Part shown: in pieces, positions 36,531 to 45,564 of the stretch | Numbering within the stretch: position 1 is the stretch's first letter | How the letters are laid out: each line of letters starts with the position of its first letter | The notes under the pieces: generated by a model | What the model was told of the DNA's origin: nothing | Databases searched by the model: none | The model's input: the letters and a program-made list of their open reading frames with translations, nothing else | Program-made: the position numbers and the translations under genes | NCBI RefSeq assembly: GCF_016634425.1 | Contig: NZ_JAEPES010000002.1 | Span: 544,722 to 608,721, forward strand | Reading direction: 5' to 3' | Origin: Lacisediminihabitans changchengi | GTDB taxonomy: Bacteria > Actinomycetota > Actinomycetes > Actinomycetales > Microbacteriaceae | DNA length: 64,000 bases

Positions 36531-37349
36531 ATGCCGTTCACCCCGAGCCATATCGCGGCCATCCTGCCTGTCGTGCGCACGCCGCTCCTCCCGGCCTCGC
36601 TGGCGATCGGCAGCATGGTTCCCGATCTGCCGTATTTCGTGCCGCTGCCGGTGGAGCGGGAGTTCAGTCATTCGCTCCCGGGGGTGCCGCTCGTCGACCT
36701 GCCGATGGGGATCGCGTCGGTGCTGCTCTGGGTTCTCGTCTTCCGAGCGCCGCTGCTCGATTTTGCGCCCGCCTGGCTGCGTCGCCGTTTCGTGATGCCG
36801 AAGCCGTGGCAGCGCACCACTCGGGCTCTCGTCACCGGCGCTCTGCTCGTGCTCCTGTCGTTGACGGTCGGCATAGCCACGCACCTGATCTGGGACGCAC
36901 TCACCCACCCGGACGGCTGGGTAGTGCTCCATGCAGCCGTCTTGCGCGAGCAGTACGGGCCGTTTGCCGGATACCGCTGGGCGCAGTACGGCAGCAGTGT
37001 CGTCGGTCTTCTCGTCGTCGCAGTCTGGGCCGTGGTGTGGGTGCGCCGAACCCCGTTGCACGCGCTCCCGCTCAGTCGATTGCGCAGATCCTGGCGCGTC
37101 GTCGCCTGGGTGGCGGTGGCCGGCGTCCTCACCGTGATCGCTCTGCTGATCTGGATTGCCGGGCTGGCGGGCGGCTCCGAATTGCTCGATCGTGTCGTGG
37201 TCTATCACGTCGCCACCAGATCGATCGCGGCGGCGGGTGTTCTGGCCGTACTGCTGTGCCTGGGGTGGTACCTGCTTCCGCGCGGGCGCGGGCGTGACGG
37301 TCAGACCGAGCGCAGCACCGCGACTACTTTGCCCAACACCTGGGCGTAG
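36531..37349 (+). CDS. DUF4184 family membrane protein
   Basis: A 272-residue integral membrane protein. It starts [13 protein letters not shown], the hallmark of DUF4184, with His/Asp residues ([24 protein letters not shown]) reminiscent of membrane metal-dependent hydrolases. About six hydrophobic segments are visible. Function is unknown. ATG 36531 follows TACAGT (36519-36524) by 6 bases. Its last 49 bases overlap the 3' end of the convergent lexA gene, so the C-terminal tail ([13 protein letters not shown]...) is read from the strand opposite lexA. Confidence 0.85.
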   Translation: MPFTPSHIAAILPVVRTPLLPASLAIGSMVPDLPYFVPLPVEREFSHSLPGVPLVDLPMGIASVLLWVLVFRAPLLDFAPAWLRRRFVMPKPWQRTTRALVTGALLVLLSLTVGIATHLIWDALTHPDGWVVLHAAVLREQYGPFAGYRWAQYGSSVVGLLVVAVWAVVWVRRTPLHALPLSRLRRSWRVVAWVAVAGVLTVIALLIWIAGLAGGSELLDRVVVYHVATRSIAAAGVLAVLLCLGWYLLPRGRGRDGQTERSTATTLPNTWA

Positions 37350-37999
37350 TCACCCAGGATCGGCGCGAAGGCGCTGTTGCGGGGCAGGAGCCAGGTATGG
37401 CCGTCGCGGCGCTGGAAGACCTTGACGGTTGCCTCCTCGTCGAGCATGGCCGCGACGATGTCGCCGTTCTCCGCGTCCTGCTGCTGACGTACGACGATCC
37501 AGTCGCCATCGCAGATGGCCGCATCGATCATCGAATCTCCGACGACCTTGAGCATGAACAGATCGCCCTTGCCGACGAGGGCGCGCGGGATAGGGAAGAC
37601 CTCGTCCACCATCTCCTCGGCGGTGATCGGGATTCCGGCCGCAATCCGACCGACAAGCGGCACCATCGCCGCGTCTCCGATGGGAGTGGGGTTGTCGGAA
37701 ACGACACCCCCCTCCTCCTGCTGCAGATCGATCAGGATCTCGAGCGCGCGGGGGCGGTTCGGGTCGCGGCGGAGATATCCGCTCAGTTCGAGCTGATTGA
37801 GCTGATGGGTGACGCTCGATAGTGAGGACAGACCGACGGCATCGCCGATCTCCCGCATGCTCGGCGGATAGCCCCGCGTCGCTACCGCCCGCTGGATGAC
37901 GTCGAGGATGGCGAGCTGCTTATCGCTGAGGCTTTTTCGTCGGCGGGTGCCGGGTTTCGCATCGGCTGTGCCCGCCGTACGGGTGATGGGGTCGTCCAT
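37301..37999 (-). CDS. lexA: LexA repressor
   Basis: A 232-residue SOS master repressor with RecA-stimulated self-cleavage. The N-terminal winged HTH spans about 24-85 ([21 protein letters not shown]); the cleavage site is Ala121-Gly122 (RIAAGIP), and the catalytic dyad is Ser156 (VVGDSM) and Lys193 (ATVKVF). All key residues are intact. Divergent from a LysM protein gene, with several LexA-like boxes between them. It overlaps the convergent DUF4184 gene by 49 bases. Confidence 0.97.
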   Translation of the reverse strand: MDDPITRTAGTADAKPGTRRRKSLSDKQLAILDVIQRAVATRGYPPSMREIGDAVGLSSLSSVTHQLNQLELSGYLRRDPNRPRALEILIDLQQEEGGVVSDNPTPIGDAAMVPLVGRIAAGIPITAEEMVDEVFPIPRALVGKGDLFMLKVVGDSMIDAAICDGDWIVVRQQQDAENGDIVAAMLDEEATVKVFQRRDGHTWLLPRNSAFAPILGDYAQVLGKVVAVLRSV

Positions 38000-38085
38000 C
38001 GGATGTCCGCCTCGCTCGAATGTCGGTGGTGCCTAGTTCTCTATTCCCCAGACACTCGAAACTGTATCCGCCTCCCCGCAGGCAG

Positions 38086-38174
38086 ACAAACACCAGTTCG
38101 AGTGTGTCGCGAAATAAATAGCACACATATTCGAATATTCACTTGATCGGTCGCAGATTCGAATGTATGTTCGG
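38086..38174. promoter_or_regulatory. LexA boxes between lexA and the LysM gene
   Basis: Against TCGAAC-N4-GTTCGA: TCGAAT-GTAT-GTTCGG at 38159-38174 differs at two positions and faces the LysM gene; the minus-strand TCGAAC-TGGT-GTTTGT at 38086-38101 also differs at two and faces lexA. A weaker third site surrounds TATTCGAATA near 38129-38138. The whole 262-base gap between the two starts is relatively AT-rich and carries no gene. Confidence 0.7.
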
Positions 38175-38261
38175 AACAGAGCTTCGCATCCGGTCCTCCC
38201 GGCCGAGGGCCGGATGCGAGCTCACCAATTTTTGGCTTTGCGGGAACGAGAGGGGCACGAC

Positions 38262-38672
38262 ATGAGCACAGCAGTCTTCACCGGAGCATCCATCGGTACC
38301 GCGGGCCCGGTCCGCGTCTCTGCACCTATCTCTGCGCCTATCTCTGCACCCATCTCTGGCACCGGGCACCTCCGCCTGACCCGCAAGGGCCGGGTCGTCG
38401 TCACGACACTCGCTGCCATCCCGGTGGTGCTCGGTGCGGTGTTCTTCGCGGTCAATGGCGGCGGCGCTGCCGCGACCAGTTCTTCGAGCGGCGCGACCTT
38501 CGACTACATCACGGTGACGGCGGGGGAGTCGCTCTGGCAGATCGCCGGTGAGGTCGCCCCGACCGCAGACCCGCGCGAAGTGATCTCCGACATCGTGCAT
38601 CTCAACCAGCTGCCGAGCAGCGAGGTACAGGTGGGTGAGCGCATTGCTATCCCGCTCCAGTATTCGCACTGA
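38262..38672 (+). CDS. LysM-domain protein, probable SOS-induced cell-division factor
   Basis: A 136-residue protein: N-terminal tail with three tandem Ser-Ala-Pro-Ile units (about residues 20-32, VSAPISAPISAPISG), one membrane segment (about 45-65, VVVTTLAAIPVVLGAVFFAV) and a C-terminal LysM peptidoglycan-binding domain (YITVTAGESLWQIAGEVAP...VQVGERIAIP). The layout and its position divergent from lexA match mycobacterial Rv2719c/ChiZ and corynebacterial DivS-like SOS division inhibitors. A LexA box lies about 90 bases upstream. ATG 38262 follows GAGAGGGG. The stop is inside a tandem repeat. Confidence 0.82.
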   Translation: MSTAVFTGASIGTAGPVRVSAPISAPISAPISGTGHLRLTRKGRVVVTTLAAIPVVLGAVFFAVNGGGAAATSSSSGATFDYITVTAGESLWQIAGEVAPTADPREVISDIVHLNQLPSSEVQVGERIAIPLQYSH

Positions 38673-38778
38673 ACGCAGATCGCACTGAACGCAGATCGCA
38701 CCGAACGCAGATCGCACCGAACGCAGATCGCACTGAATGCAGATCGCACCGAACGCAGATCGTGCTGAACGCGGGTCT
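38667..38778. repeat. Seven-copy 16-bp tandem repeat
   Basis: The unit CACTGAACGCAGATCG runs at exact 16-base spacing from 38667: units 1 and 2 are identical, 3, 4 and 6 have CACCG, 5 has GAATG, and 7 (38763-38778) is degenerate. The first unit contains the last codon and stop of the LysM gene. Confidence 0.9.
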
Positions 38779-38824
38779 GCCGACCGTTGTGCTTCGGGCT
38801 TCTGATCGTCAATAAGCTGGGTTA

Positions 38825-39904
38825 GTGGCTTCCCTCAGTGATCTCCCTATCCGCGACGACCTGCGCGGACTCAGCCCGTATGGTGCACCGCAGAAGCACG
38901 TGCGCATCCAGCTGAACGTGAACGAGAACACCCACCCGATTCCCGAGGCCGTAGCTACCGATATCGTGAGCTCGCTCGCCAAAGCCATCCTGAGCGTCAA
39001 CCGCTACCCGGATCGTGAGTTCACCGAGCTTCGGGAGAGTCTCGCCGGATACGTCGGCCACGGGCTCGCCGCCGCGAACATCTGGGCGGCGAACGGGTCA
39101 AACGAAGTTCTCCAGCAGGTCTTGCAGGCCTTCGGCGGCCCGGGGCGAAGTGTGCTCGGCTTCCCGCCCACCTACTCGATGCACTCGATCATCGCGAGCG
39201 GCACCGGCACCCGCTGGATCCCCGGGGAGCGCGATGCCAGCTTCGAGATCTCGCCGGCAACCGTCACCCGCTGGATAGAGCAGACCTCACCCGACCTCGT
39301 CTTTCTGTGTTCGCCGAATAACCCGACCGGCACGCCACTGTCGCTCGAGACGATCGCCGCCGCGTACGAGGCGACGCCCGGCATTGTCGTCGTCGACGAG
39401 GCATACGCGGAGTTTGCTCCGGCAGGCACCGAGAGTGCCCTCAGCCTGTTGCCCGGTCGCGAGCGACTGCTGATCTCCCGCACGATGAGCAAGGCCTTCG
39501 CCTTCGCCGGTGCCCGCGTCGGATACCTCGCCGCGGATCCCGTGATCGCCGACGCGATGCGGCTCGTGCGGTTGCCGTATCACCTGTCTTCTCTCACCCA
39601 GGCGGCCGCAGTCGCGGCGCTGGCACACGCGCCGGAGATGCTGGCGATGGTGGATGACATCCGTCGTCAGCGCGATCGCCTCCTTACCGAACTGCCGAAG
39701 CTGGGCTTCCACGCCTGGCCCAGTGCCGCGAATTTCGTGCTGTTCGGAGGAGTCGACGACCCCCACGCGGTGTTCGAGGCGCTTCTCGATCACGACATCA
39801 TCATCCGCGACCTCGGCATTGCGGGGCACCTGCGGGTCTCCGCGGGAACGGAAGGCGAGACGACAGCGTTCCTTGAGGCTCTGGAGGGCCTGCGGCTTCA
39901 CTGA
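38825..39904 (+). CDS. hisC: Histidinol-phosphate aminotransferase
   Basis: A 359-residue PLP aminotransferase converting imidazole acetol phosphate to histidinol phosphate. The Schiff-base lysine is in SRTMSKAFAFAGARVGY, with NVNENTHPIP, AANGSNEVLQ and CSPNNPTGTP typical of HisC (aromatic aminotransferase relatives are possible, but the his context decides). GTG 38825 is preceded by TAAGCT (38813-38818), 6 bases upstream, so leaderless. It heads the local his cluster; hisD and hisG are not in the window. Confidence 0.93.
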   Translation: MASLSDLPIRDDLRGLSPYGAPQKHVRIQLNVNENTHPIPEAVATDIVSSLAKAILSVNRYPDREFTELRESLAGYVGHGLAAANIWAANGSNEVLQQVLQAFGGPGRSVLGFPPTYSMHSIIASGTGTRWIPGERDASFEISPATVTRWIEQTSPDLVFLCSPNNPTGTPLSLETIAAAYEATPGIVVVDEAYAEFAPAGTESALSLLPGRERLLISRTMSKAFAFAGARVGYLAADPVIADAMRLVRLPYHLSSLTQAAAVAALAHAPEMLAMVDDIRRQRDRLLTELPKLGFHAWPSAANFVLFGGVDDPHAVFEALLDHDIIIRDLGIAGHLRVSAGTEGETTAFLEALEGLRLH

Positions 39905-39958
39905 GGTCGTCCGCCGCCCCGAGCGGCCAGCGCTCACGCAACGAGACTGTGCAACGCC

Positions 39959-40004
39959 GATCGATAGGCCAACAGATCGATAGGCCAATACCGATCGATA
40001 GGAT
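39959..40004 (+). repeat. Three GATCGATAGG repeats carrying the probable hisB -10
   Basis: GATCGATAGGCCAA at 39959-39972 and 39975-39988, and GATCGATAGGATTGG beginning at 39993. In the last copy TAGGAT (39999-40004) ends 6 bases before ATG 40011 and so fits a -10. In the other two the same position reads TAGGCC. Confidence 0.6.
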
Positions 40005-40010
40005 TGGAGA

Positions 40011-40616
40011 ATGAGCAACCAGCGTGTGTCACACATCGTGCGCGAGACGAGCGAATCGAGCATCGATCTCTCGATCGACCTCGACGGTTCCGGTATCTCC
40101 GAGATCCAGACCACGGTGCCGTTCTACGACCACCTGCTCACCGCCTTCGCCAAGCACTCGCTCGTCGATCTCACGATCACGGCCTCCGGCGACACCCACA
40201 TTGATGTCCACCACACGGTGGAGGATGTCGGCATCGCCCTCGGCCAGGCGATCCGCGCCGCCCTCGGCGACAAGTCCGGTATCGCCCGCTTCGGAGATGC
40301 GCTGGTGCCGCTCGATGAAGCGCTGGTCCAGGGGGTGGTGGATGTCTCCGGACGCCCGTACCTGGTGCACACCGGCGAGCCGGAGGGCTTCGAATACCAC
40401 CTGATTGGCGGCCACTTCACGGGCTCGATGGTGCGCCACGTCTTCGAGGCGATCACCGTCAACGCCGGACTCACCGTGCACCTCACCGTGCTCGGCGGTC
40501 GCGACCCGCACCACATCGCCGAAGCCGAGTTCAAGGCTTTCGCCCGTGCATTCCGCCAGGCGGTCGCCCTCGACCCGCGGGTGAGTGGCATCCCTTCGAC
40601 CAAGGGTGCGCTGTAG
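40011..40616 (+). CDS. hisB: Imidazoleglycerol-phosphate dehydratase
   Basis: A 201-residue manganese enzyme making imidazole acetol phosphate, the HisC substrate. Metal-binding His-rich motifs are present: [27 protein letters not shown] and the C-terminal [12 protein letters not shown]. It is monofunctional, without the phosphatase domain seen in enteric HisB. ATG 40011 has GGAG close upstream inside a triplicated promoter-like repeat. hisH starts 2 bases after the stop. Confidence 0.96.
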   Translation: MSNQRVSHIVRETSESSIDLSIDLDGSGISEIQTTVPFYDHLLTAFAKHSLVDLTITASGDTHIDVHHTVEDVGIALGQAIRAALGDKSGIARFGDALVPLDEALVQGVVDVSGRPYLVHTGEPEGFEYHLIGGHFTGSMVRHVFEAITVNAGLTVHLTVLGGRDPHHIAEAEFKAFARAFRQAVALDPRVSGIPSTKGAL

Positions 40617-40618
40617 AC

Positions 40619-41251
40619 GTGAGTGCAGCATCCGTCGTCGTCCTCGACTACGGCAGCGGTAACGTCCACTCGGCCGTCAAGGCCCTGGAACGTGCCGGTG
40701 CCGAGGTCGAGTTGACCTCCGATCGTCGTCGTGCCCTCGAAGCCGATGGTCTACTGGTTCCGGGTGTCGGCGCCTTCGACGCCGTCATGACCGCCCTGAA
40801 TCGTGCTGGCGGTGGAGACATCATCGACGCCCGTCTCGCCGGAGGTCGCCCCGTGCTCGGCATCTGCGTCGGAATGCAAGTGCTGTTCTCGCGCGGCGTC
40901 GAGCGGGGCACCGAGACCGAGGGCCTCGGCGAATGGCCCGGCACGATCGTCGAGCTCGACGCGCCCGTTCTGCCGCACATGGGCTGGAACACCGTCGAAA
41001 CCGATCCCGGTTCGGTGTTGTTCGACGGCATCGAAGACGAGCGCTTCTACTTCGTGCATTCCTATGCCGCGACGGCCTGGGAGCTCGACGTCATGCCACC
41101 CTTCCCGAGTCCCTCACTCACCTGGGCGACCCATGGCACCCGGTTTCTCGCCGCGGTCGAGAACGGCCCGCTGAGCGCCACGCAGTTTCACCCCGAGAAG
41201 TCGGGGGAGCCGGGCATCCGTCTGCTCCGCAATTGGATCGACTCGCTCTGA
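40619..41251 (+). CDS. hisH: Imidazole glycerol phosphate synthase, glutamine amidotransferase subunit
   Basis: A 210-residue class I glutaminase that supplies ammonia to HisF. The nucleophile Cys is in [10 protein letters not shown], and the His-Glu pair is in FHPEKSGE. The N-terminal [18 protein letters not shown] is typical. GTG 40619 immediately follows hisB. HisF, its partner, is not encoded in this window. Confidence 0.95.
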   Translation: MSAASVVVLDYGSGNVHSAVKALERAGAEVELTSDRRRALEADGLLVPGVGAFDAVMTALNRAGGGDIIDARLAGGRPVLGICVGMQVLFSRGVERGTETEGLGEWPGTIVELDAPVLPHMGWNTVETDPGSVLFDGIEDERFYFVHSYAATAWELDVMPPFPSPSLTWATHGTRFLAAVENGPLSATQFHPEKSGEPGIRLLRNWIDSL

Positions 41252-41280
41252 GTCGTAAGTACCCCTCAGAAAGAACAGCG

Positions 41281-42021
41281 ATGACCGAAACCTCTTCCCG
41301 CCTGGTGCTGCTTCCGGCAGTGGATGTCGCCGACGGCAAGGCCGTGCGCCTCACCCAGGGAGCGGCCGGTAGCGAGACGGACTACGGCAGCCCGGTGGAT
41401 GCCGCCAGCGACTGGACCTCCCAGGGTGCGGAGTGGATCCATCTCGTCGACCTCGACGCCGCGTTCGGCCGAGGGGAGAACCGTGCGGTGATCGCCGACG
41501 TCATCCGCGAGGTCGGCGGTCAGGCCCAGATCGAACTCTCCGGCGGGATTCGCGACGACGTCAGCCTCGAGGCAGCCCTCGCCACCGGAGCCCGCCGCGT
41601 GAACCTCGGCACGGCAGCGCTGGAGAATCCGGAGTGGGCGGCGAAGGTGATCGCCCGATTCGGTGACCAGATCGCCGTCGGCCTCGATGTGCGGGGAACA
41701 ACTCTTGCCGCCCGCGGCTGGACCAAGGATGGCGGTGATCTCTTCGAGGTGCTCGACCGCCTGGAGCAGGCCGGCTGCAGCCGCTATGTCGTGACCGACG
41801 TCACGAAAGACGGCACCCTTCAGGGCCCGAACATCGACCTGCTGCTCGCGGTCGCCGAGCGCACCGACAAGCCGGTCATCGCATCAGGCGGTATCTCCAG
41901 CCTCGACGACCTGGTGGAGCTGCGCAAGCGGGTGCCGCTCGGCATCGAGGGCGCCATCGTCGGCAAGGCGCTCTACTCCAACGCCTTCACCCTGGTCGAA
42001 GCCCTCGCTGTGGCCGGATGA
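41281..42021 (+). CDS. priA: Bifunctional HisA/TrpF isomerase PriA
   Basis: A 246-residue TIM barrel with internal half-barrel symmetry. [14 protein letters not shown] carries the first catalytic Asp and [14 protein letters not shown] the second. In actinobacteria this gene usually isomerises both ProFAR (histidine) and PRA (tryptophan), replacing trpF; dual activity is inferred from the lineage. ATG 41281 follows AGAAAGAACAGCG. The stop overlaps the SseB gene as ATGA. Confidence 0.92.
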   Translation: MTETSSRLVLLPAVDVADGKAVRLTQGAAGSETDYGSPVDAASDWTSQGAEWIHLVDLDAAFGRGENRAVIADVIREVGGQAQIELSGGIRDDVSLEAALATGARRVNLGTAALENPEWAAKVIARFGDQIAVGLDVRGTTLAARGWTKDGGDLFEVLDRLEQAGCSRYVVTDVTKDGTLQGPNIDLLLAVAERTDKPVIASGGISSLDDLVELRKRVPLGIEGAIVGKALYSNAFTLVEALAVAG

Positions 42022-42797
42022 CGGCCTCACACGATCACCACCCCCTGGGTGCCGCCGACTCGAACGGCACGCCATGGGCGGGCAGACAGTTCGAGCCGAA
42101 CCAGTCCGCCGGTGACGACGGTTCCGCCCCGGAGCGCTTGATCGAGGCGATTCGTCGCTTCCGTGCGACCGAGCTCGGCGAGGCAGAGGTGCTCGACGCG
42201 CTCCGCGAGTCGCGGCTGCTGATTCCCCTGGTGGCACAGCTCGGCGAGGCGGGCATGGGCGACCACGGCCATGTCGTCGACAAGAGCGCCGAGCTCGCGA
42301 TCGTGACCGTCGCGGCGCCGGATGGCCGCAGCATCCTTCCTGCCTTCAGCTCGGTCGACAGCATGCGCGCGTGGAATCCGAAGGCTCGGCCGGTTCCCGC
42401 CGATGCCGTCCGGGTGGCATTGGCTGCGGCGGGGGAGCAGACCGATCTCGTCGTACTCGACCCGACCTCGGCGACCGAGTTCGTCATCCGTCGTCCTGCG
42501 CTCTGGGCGCTGGCACAGTCACAGCCGTGGACTCCGAGCTATCTCGACCCCGAGGTGCGCGGCCGTTTCGAGCAGTCGATCGAGCCCGAGAACGATGTCG
42601 AGCAGGTGCGCCTGGTGTCGGGGGATCCGGATGCGCGGCTCGCCGGCCCCGAACTCACCGTTGAGCTCGCCCTCCGCCCCGGGCTCGACCAGCCCTCGCT
42701 CGCGGCGCTGCTCGCCCGGCTTCAGGAGCGTTGGGGCTCAGACGCCGTCATCGCCACGCGCGTCGACTCGCTCGGCGTGACGGTGGTCGCCGCATGA
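42018..42797 (+). CDS. SseB family protein
   Basis: A 259-residue soluble protein with an SseB-like domain: [14 protein letters not shown]..., [30 protein letters not shown], and a C-terminal domain of about 85 residues that recurs in such actinobacterial proteins. The biochemical role is unknown; in actinobacteria it typically sits after priA. Coupled by 4-base overlaps to both priA and the HAD gene, so part of the his operon. Confidence 0.85.
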   Translation: MTASHDHHPLGAADSNGTPWAGRQFEPNQSAGDDGSAPERLIEAIRRFRATELGEAEVLDALRESRLLIPLVAQLGEAGMGDHGHVVDKSAELAIVTVAAPDGRSILPAFSSVDSMRAWNPKARPVPADAVRVALAAAGEQTDLVVLDPTSATEFVIRRPALWALAQSQPWTPSYLDPEVRGRFEQSIEPENDVEQVRLVSGDPDARLAGPELTVELALRPGLDQPSLAALLARLQERWGSDAVIATRVDSLGVTVVAA

Positions 42798-43582
42798 CCG
42801 GCGCACCGAGGCTCGTTGTACTCGACCTGGACGGCACACTCCTCGACGATGCCGGAGACGTCAGCGACCGCAATTCGTCGGCGCTGCGCCGGGCGGAGGA
42901 TGACGGCGCGCGCGTGGTCATCGCCACGGGCCGACCGCCGCGCTGGCTCGAACATCTGCGAGCGGACATCCCCGCCACCATCGCGGTGTGCTGCAACGGC
43001 GGCCTCGTCATGGACCTCGAGAGCGACACGGTGCTCGCTGCCCATCCCCTCGATGGGTCGCGGCTGCAGCAGGCGATCACGGAGCTGCGCGCCCGTGGTC
43101 TGCGCTTCGCCGCGGCCACCGAGGGCTTGCCCGAGGTCGGCCTGACGGCCGAACACAGCTTCCCGGCCCGCGGTGACCGAGTGGTTCCGCGCGCGACACT
43201 GGCCGATCTCTGTGCCGGCATTTTCGTCAAGGTGCTGGTGCGTCCAGAACTCGAAGACGCCGCAGCGGTGGTCGAGCATTTCGGCCGCGACTACGCAACG
43301 GACTTCACGCTCACCCGGTCGACGAACGACGGCCTGATCGAGATCTCCGCCGCCGGGATCACCAAGGGGGCGGTGATCGACGGGCTCGCCCGCGAGTGGG
43401 GAATCGCGTCAGCAGACGCCATCGCGTTCGGAGACATGCCCAACGACATCGAGATGCTGCTCTGGGCTGGTCACTCGGTCGCGATGGGCAACGCGGATGA
43501 CGCGGTGAAGGCCATCACGACCGAGGTGGCGGGCGATCACGATCAGTCCGGCGTCGGAGTGGTACTCGAGCGCTGGTTTTAA
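42794..43582 (+). CDS. Cof-type HAD-superfamily hydrolase
   Basis: A 262-residue phosphatase with a C2-type cap. Motif I DLDGTLLDD (nucleophile Asp at about residue 11), motif II VIATGR, motif III Lys in SAAGITKGAVIDGLA, motif IV GDMPNDIEML. In this family the substrates are usually sugar phosphates or flavin/PLP phosphates. It may act as the missing histidinol-phosphatase, given its place in the his operon, but the Cof group is generic, so this is only a suggestion. The stop lies in a hairpin shared with the DUF1844 gene. Confidence 0.88.
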   Translation: MTGAPRLVVLDLDGTLLDDAGDVSDRNSSALRRAEDDGARVVIATGRPPRWLEHLRADIPATIAVCCNGGLVMDLESDTVLAAHPLDGSRLQQAITELRARGLRFAAATEGLPEVGLTAEHSFPARGDRVVPRATLADLCAGIFVKVLVRPELEDAAAVVEHFGRDYATDFTLTRSTNDGLIEISAAGITKGAVIDGLAREWGIASADAIAFGDMPNDIEMLLWAGHSVAMGNADDAVKAITTEVAGDHDQSGVGVVLERWF

Positions 43583-43597
43583 AAGACTTCGTCTTTT
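43581..43597. terminator. Bidirectional terminator between convergent HAD and DUF1844 genes
   Basis: AAAAGAC-TTC-GTCTTTT is a perfect 7-bp stem with an A-tract on one side and a T-tract on the other. It overlaps both stop codons. Confidence 0.75.
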
Positions 43598-43967
43598 AGT
43601 TGACCGCGCCGGTGTACTTCTCGCCGGGGCCGAAGCCGGGGGCATCGGGCATGGCCGACGCCTCGCGGAAGGCGAGCTGCACAGAGCGAAGCCCGTCGCG
43701 CAGGGCACGGGCGTGCTGGTCGCCGAGGTCGGGAGCCGAGGCGGTGACCAGCCCGGCCAGGGCGTTGATGAGCTTGCGTGCTTCGTCGAGATCGAGCTGG
43801 TTCTCGGGGTCGTCGGCCAGGCCGCACTTCACCGCGGCCGCGCTGAGCAGATGCACCGCGACGGTGTTGATCACCTCGATGGCGGGAACGTCTGCGATGT
43901 CGCGGGCGGCATCCTGCTCGTCGAATTCGTGGGCATGGGTGTCGTGACTATGGGCGGTATCGCTCAC
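43596..43967 (-). CDS. DUF1844 domain protein
   Basis: A 123-residue conserved actinobacterial protein, usually encoded beside infC. A His/Asp-rich N-terminus (HSHDTHAHEFDEQDAARD) precedes the domain: IEVINTVAVHLLSAAAVKCGL, LDEARKLINALAGLVTA. Function is unknown. GTG 43967 (VSDTAHSH) is chosen because AGAGGAAA lies about 9 bases upstream; the longer frame reaching 44195 is not conserved-looking. Confidence 0.88.
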   Translation of the reverse strand: MSDTAHSHDTHAHEFDEQDAARDIADVPAIEVINTVAVHLLSAAAVKCGLADDPENQLDLDEARKLINALAGLVTASAPDLGDQHARALRDGLRSVQLAFREASAMPDAPGFGPGEKYTGAVN

Positions 43968-44121
43968 GGGTGTTTCCTCTGTTAGGATTGCGGTTGGCTT
44001 CGAGACCTCGCTGGTCTCGAAACGAAAGTGGAGATTCTCCCACCCGCGCTTGACCGCCCGGTGCATGTACCTCTCGAGGTGCTCGTGCCGAAAACTAAGG
44101 TTACCGGGTAGTTGGTGCCCC

Positions 44122-44195
44122 GTCCCCTCGCTCGCGAAGGGACAGCTAGGGCCCCGTGCCGTGAACGAACCGCGAAATTTGCGGGGAGTCGGCAC
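44122..44195 (+). ncRNA. Structured leader of the infC-rpmI-rplT operon
   Basis: Two adjacent hairpins: GTCCCCTCGC/GCGAAGGGAC within 44122-44143 (one mismatch), and a two-level stem at 44156-44195 with outer GTGCCG/CGGCAC and inner CCGC/GCGG. Position suggests L20- or IF3-dependent autoregulation, as known for this operon in other bacteria. The whole 306-base gap 43968-44273 has no gene. TAGGAT at 43983-43988 is a possible -10. Confidence 0.45.
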
Positions 44196-44273
44196 GTGAA
44201 TCCACTCCTTCGTCTGAGTTCGACAGCCCGTCGAGAATGCTCCGGCCGACAGAAACTGACTAAGGAGTCACAC

Positions 44274-45524
44274 ATCAGCGATCCCCGTACCAATGACCGA
44301 ATCCGCGTGCCGGAGGTCCGACTTGTTGGCCCCAACGGCGAGCAGGTCGGTGTAGTGCGCATTGAAGACGCAATCCGTCTCGCCCAGGAGGCTGACCTGG
44401 ATTTGGTTGAGGTAGCTCCCAATTCCAAGCCTCCCGTTGCCAAGATCATGGATTTCGGCAAGTTCAAGTACGAAACCGCGCAGAAGGCGAAAGAGGCCAA
44501 GCGCAACCAGTCCAACACCATCCTCAAAGAGGTGCGCTTCCGTCTGAAGATCGACGTGCACGACTACGAGACCAAGCGCAAGCGTGCCGAGGGCTTCCTT
44601 CAGCAGGGTGACAAGGTCAAGGCAATGATCCTCTTCCGTGGTCGCGAACAGTCGCGTCCGGAGCAGGGTGTTCGCCTGCTGCAGCGCTTCGCCGAAGACG
44701 TGGCCGAGTTCGGCACCGTCGAGTCGACCCCGACCATCGACGGTCGCAACATGGTCATGGTCATCGGTCCGCTCAAGACCAAGGCGGAGGTCAAGGCAGA
44801 GCACGACGCCAAGAAGCCCACGTCGCGCACCGAGCGCCCCGAGTCGACGGATGCCCCGGCCGCCGTCGAGGCCGCCCCGGCTCCGAAGCAGCCGGTCGAG
44901 CAGCCGCTCGCCACGTTCGCGAAGGCTCCGCCGCGCCCCGTAGTGGAGCGCTCGGCTCCCGAGCGCTCGTCCAGCGACCGCGGTGAGCGTACCGACCGTC
45001 CTGAGCGCACCGACCGCACAGAGCGCCCCGACCGCACCGAGCGCTCCGCTCCGGCTCGGTCGTCTGCTCCGTCGTCGGCTCCGCGCTCGTCGGCCCCGAC
45101 CTCCGCACCGCGTTCGGCAGCCCCGTCGTCCTCAGGCCCGTCGTCGGCACCTCAGTCGTCGGCAGCGCCGGCGGCTCGGGTCGCATCGGCAGCGGGACCC
45201 GCCGCCAAGATCGCGGCGGCAGCGCCGGCCGCCACGGCGCCGTCCGCCACGGCCGCTCCTGCTGCATCGGCATCGGCTCCGGCCGAGACCAAGCCGGCCG
45301 AAACCAAGCCGGCCGAAACCAAGCCGGCCGAGAGCAAGCCGGCCGAGACCAAGCCGGCCGCGACCAAGCCAGCCGCTACCAAGCCGGCCGCGGCTGCCAC
45401 GCCGGGTGCCGCACCGAAGCCCGCCCCCAAGCCGGGCGCATCCACCGCTGTTCCGAAGCCGGCCGCGAAGTCTGCGCCGAAGACGGCCCCCAAGACTGCA
45501 CCAGCAGATTCACCGACGAACTAG
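44274..45524 (+). CDS. infC: Translation initiation factor IF-3 with a long C-terminal extension
   Basis: A roughly 416-residue protein. The core (about 1-178: [41 protein letters not shown], linker, [23 protein letters not shown]) is a normal IF-3 that binds the 30S subunit. No ATG, GTG or TTG fits; ATC 44274 stands 6 bases after AAGGAG and begins Ile/Met-Ser-Asp-Pro, matching the rare AUU/AUC start used by infC for autoregulation. The remaining about 235 residues are low-complexity Ser/Arg/Glu- then Ala/Pro/Lys-rich with AETKP units; long tails occur in some actinobacterial IF-3s. First gene of the operon with L35 and L20. Confidence 0.92.
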   Translation: MSDPRTNDRIRVPEVRLVGPNGEQVGVVRIEDAIRLAQEADLDLVEVAPNSKPPVAKIMDFGKFKYETAQKAKEAKRNQSNTILKEVRFRLKIDVHDYETKRKRAEGFLQQGDKVKAMILFRGREQSRPEQGVRLLQRFAEDVAEFGTVESTPTIDGRNMVMVIGPLKTKAEVKAEHDAKKPTSRTERPESTDAPAAVEAAPAPKQPVEQPLATFAKAPPRPVVERSAPERSSSDRGERTDRPERTDRTERPDRTERSAPARSSAPSSAPRSSAPTSAPRSAAPSSSGPSSAPQSSAAPAARVASAAGPAAKIAAAAPAATAPSATAAPAASASAPAETKPAETKPAETKPAESKPAETKPAATKPAATKPAAAATPGAAPKPAPKPGASTAVPKPAAKSAPKTAPKTAPADSPTN

Positions 45525-45564
45525 CCAGCTAGTTCGTCGTATGCACTGAAAACCAAGGAGAGAA

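Noticed and set aside
38163..38261. N-terminal extension of the LysM protein
   Set aside because: It would start inside the LexA box; ATG 38262 has a ribosome site and begins the recognisable protein.
44112..44273. N-terminal extension of IF-3
   Set aside because: The extra 54 residues lie in the structured leader and resemble no IF-3; the core starts at ATC 44274.
45260..45420. CRISPR-like regular repeats in the infC tail
   Set aside because: They are in-frame codon repeats (AETKP) without spacers of constant length.
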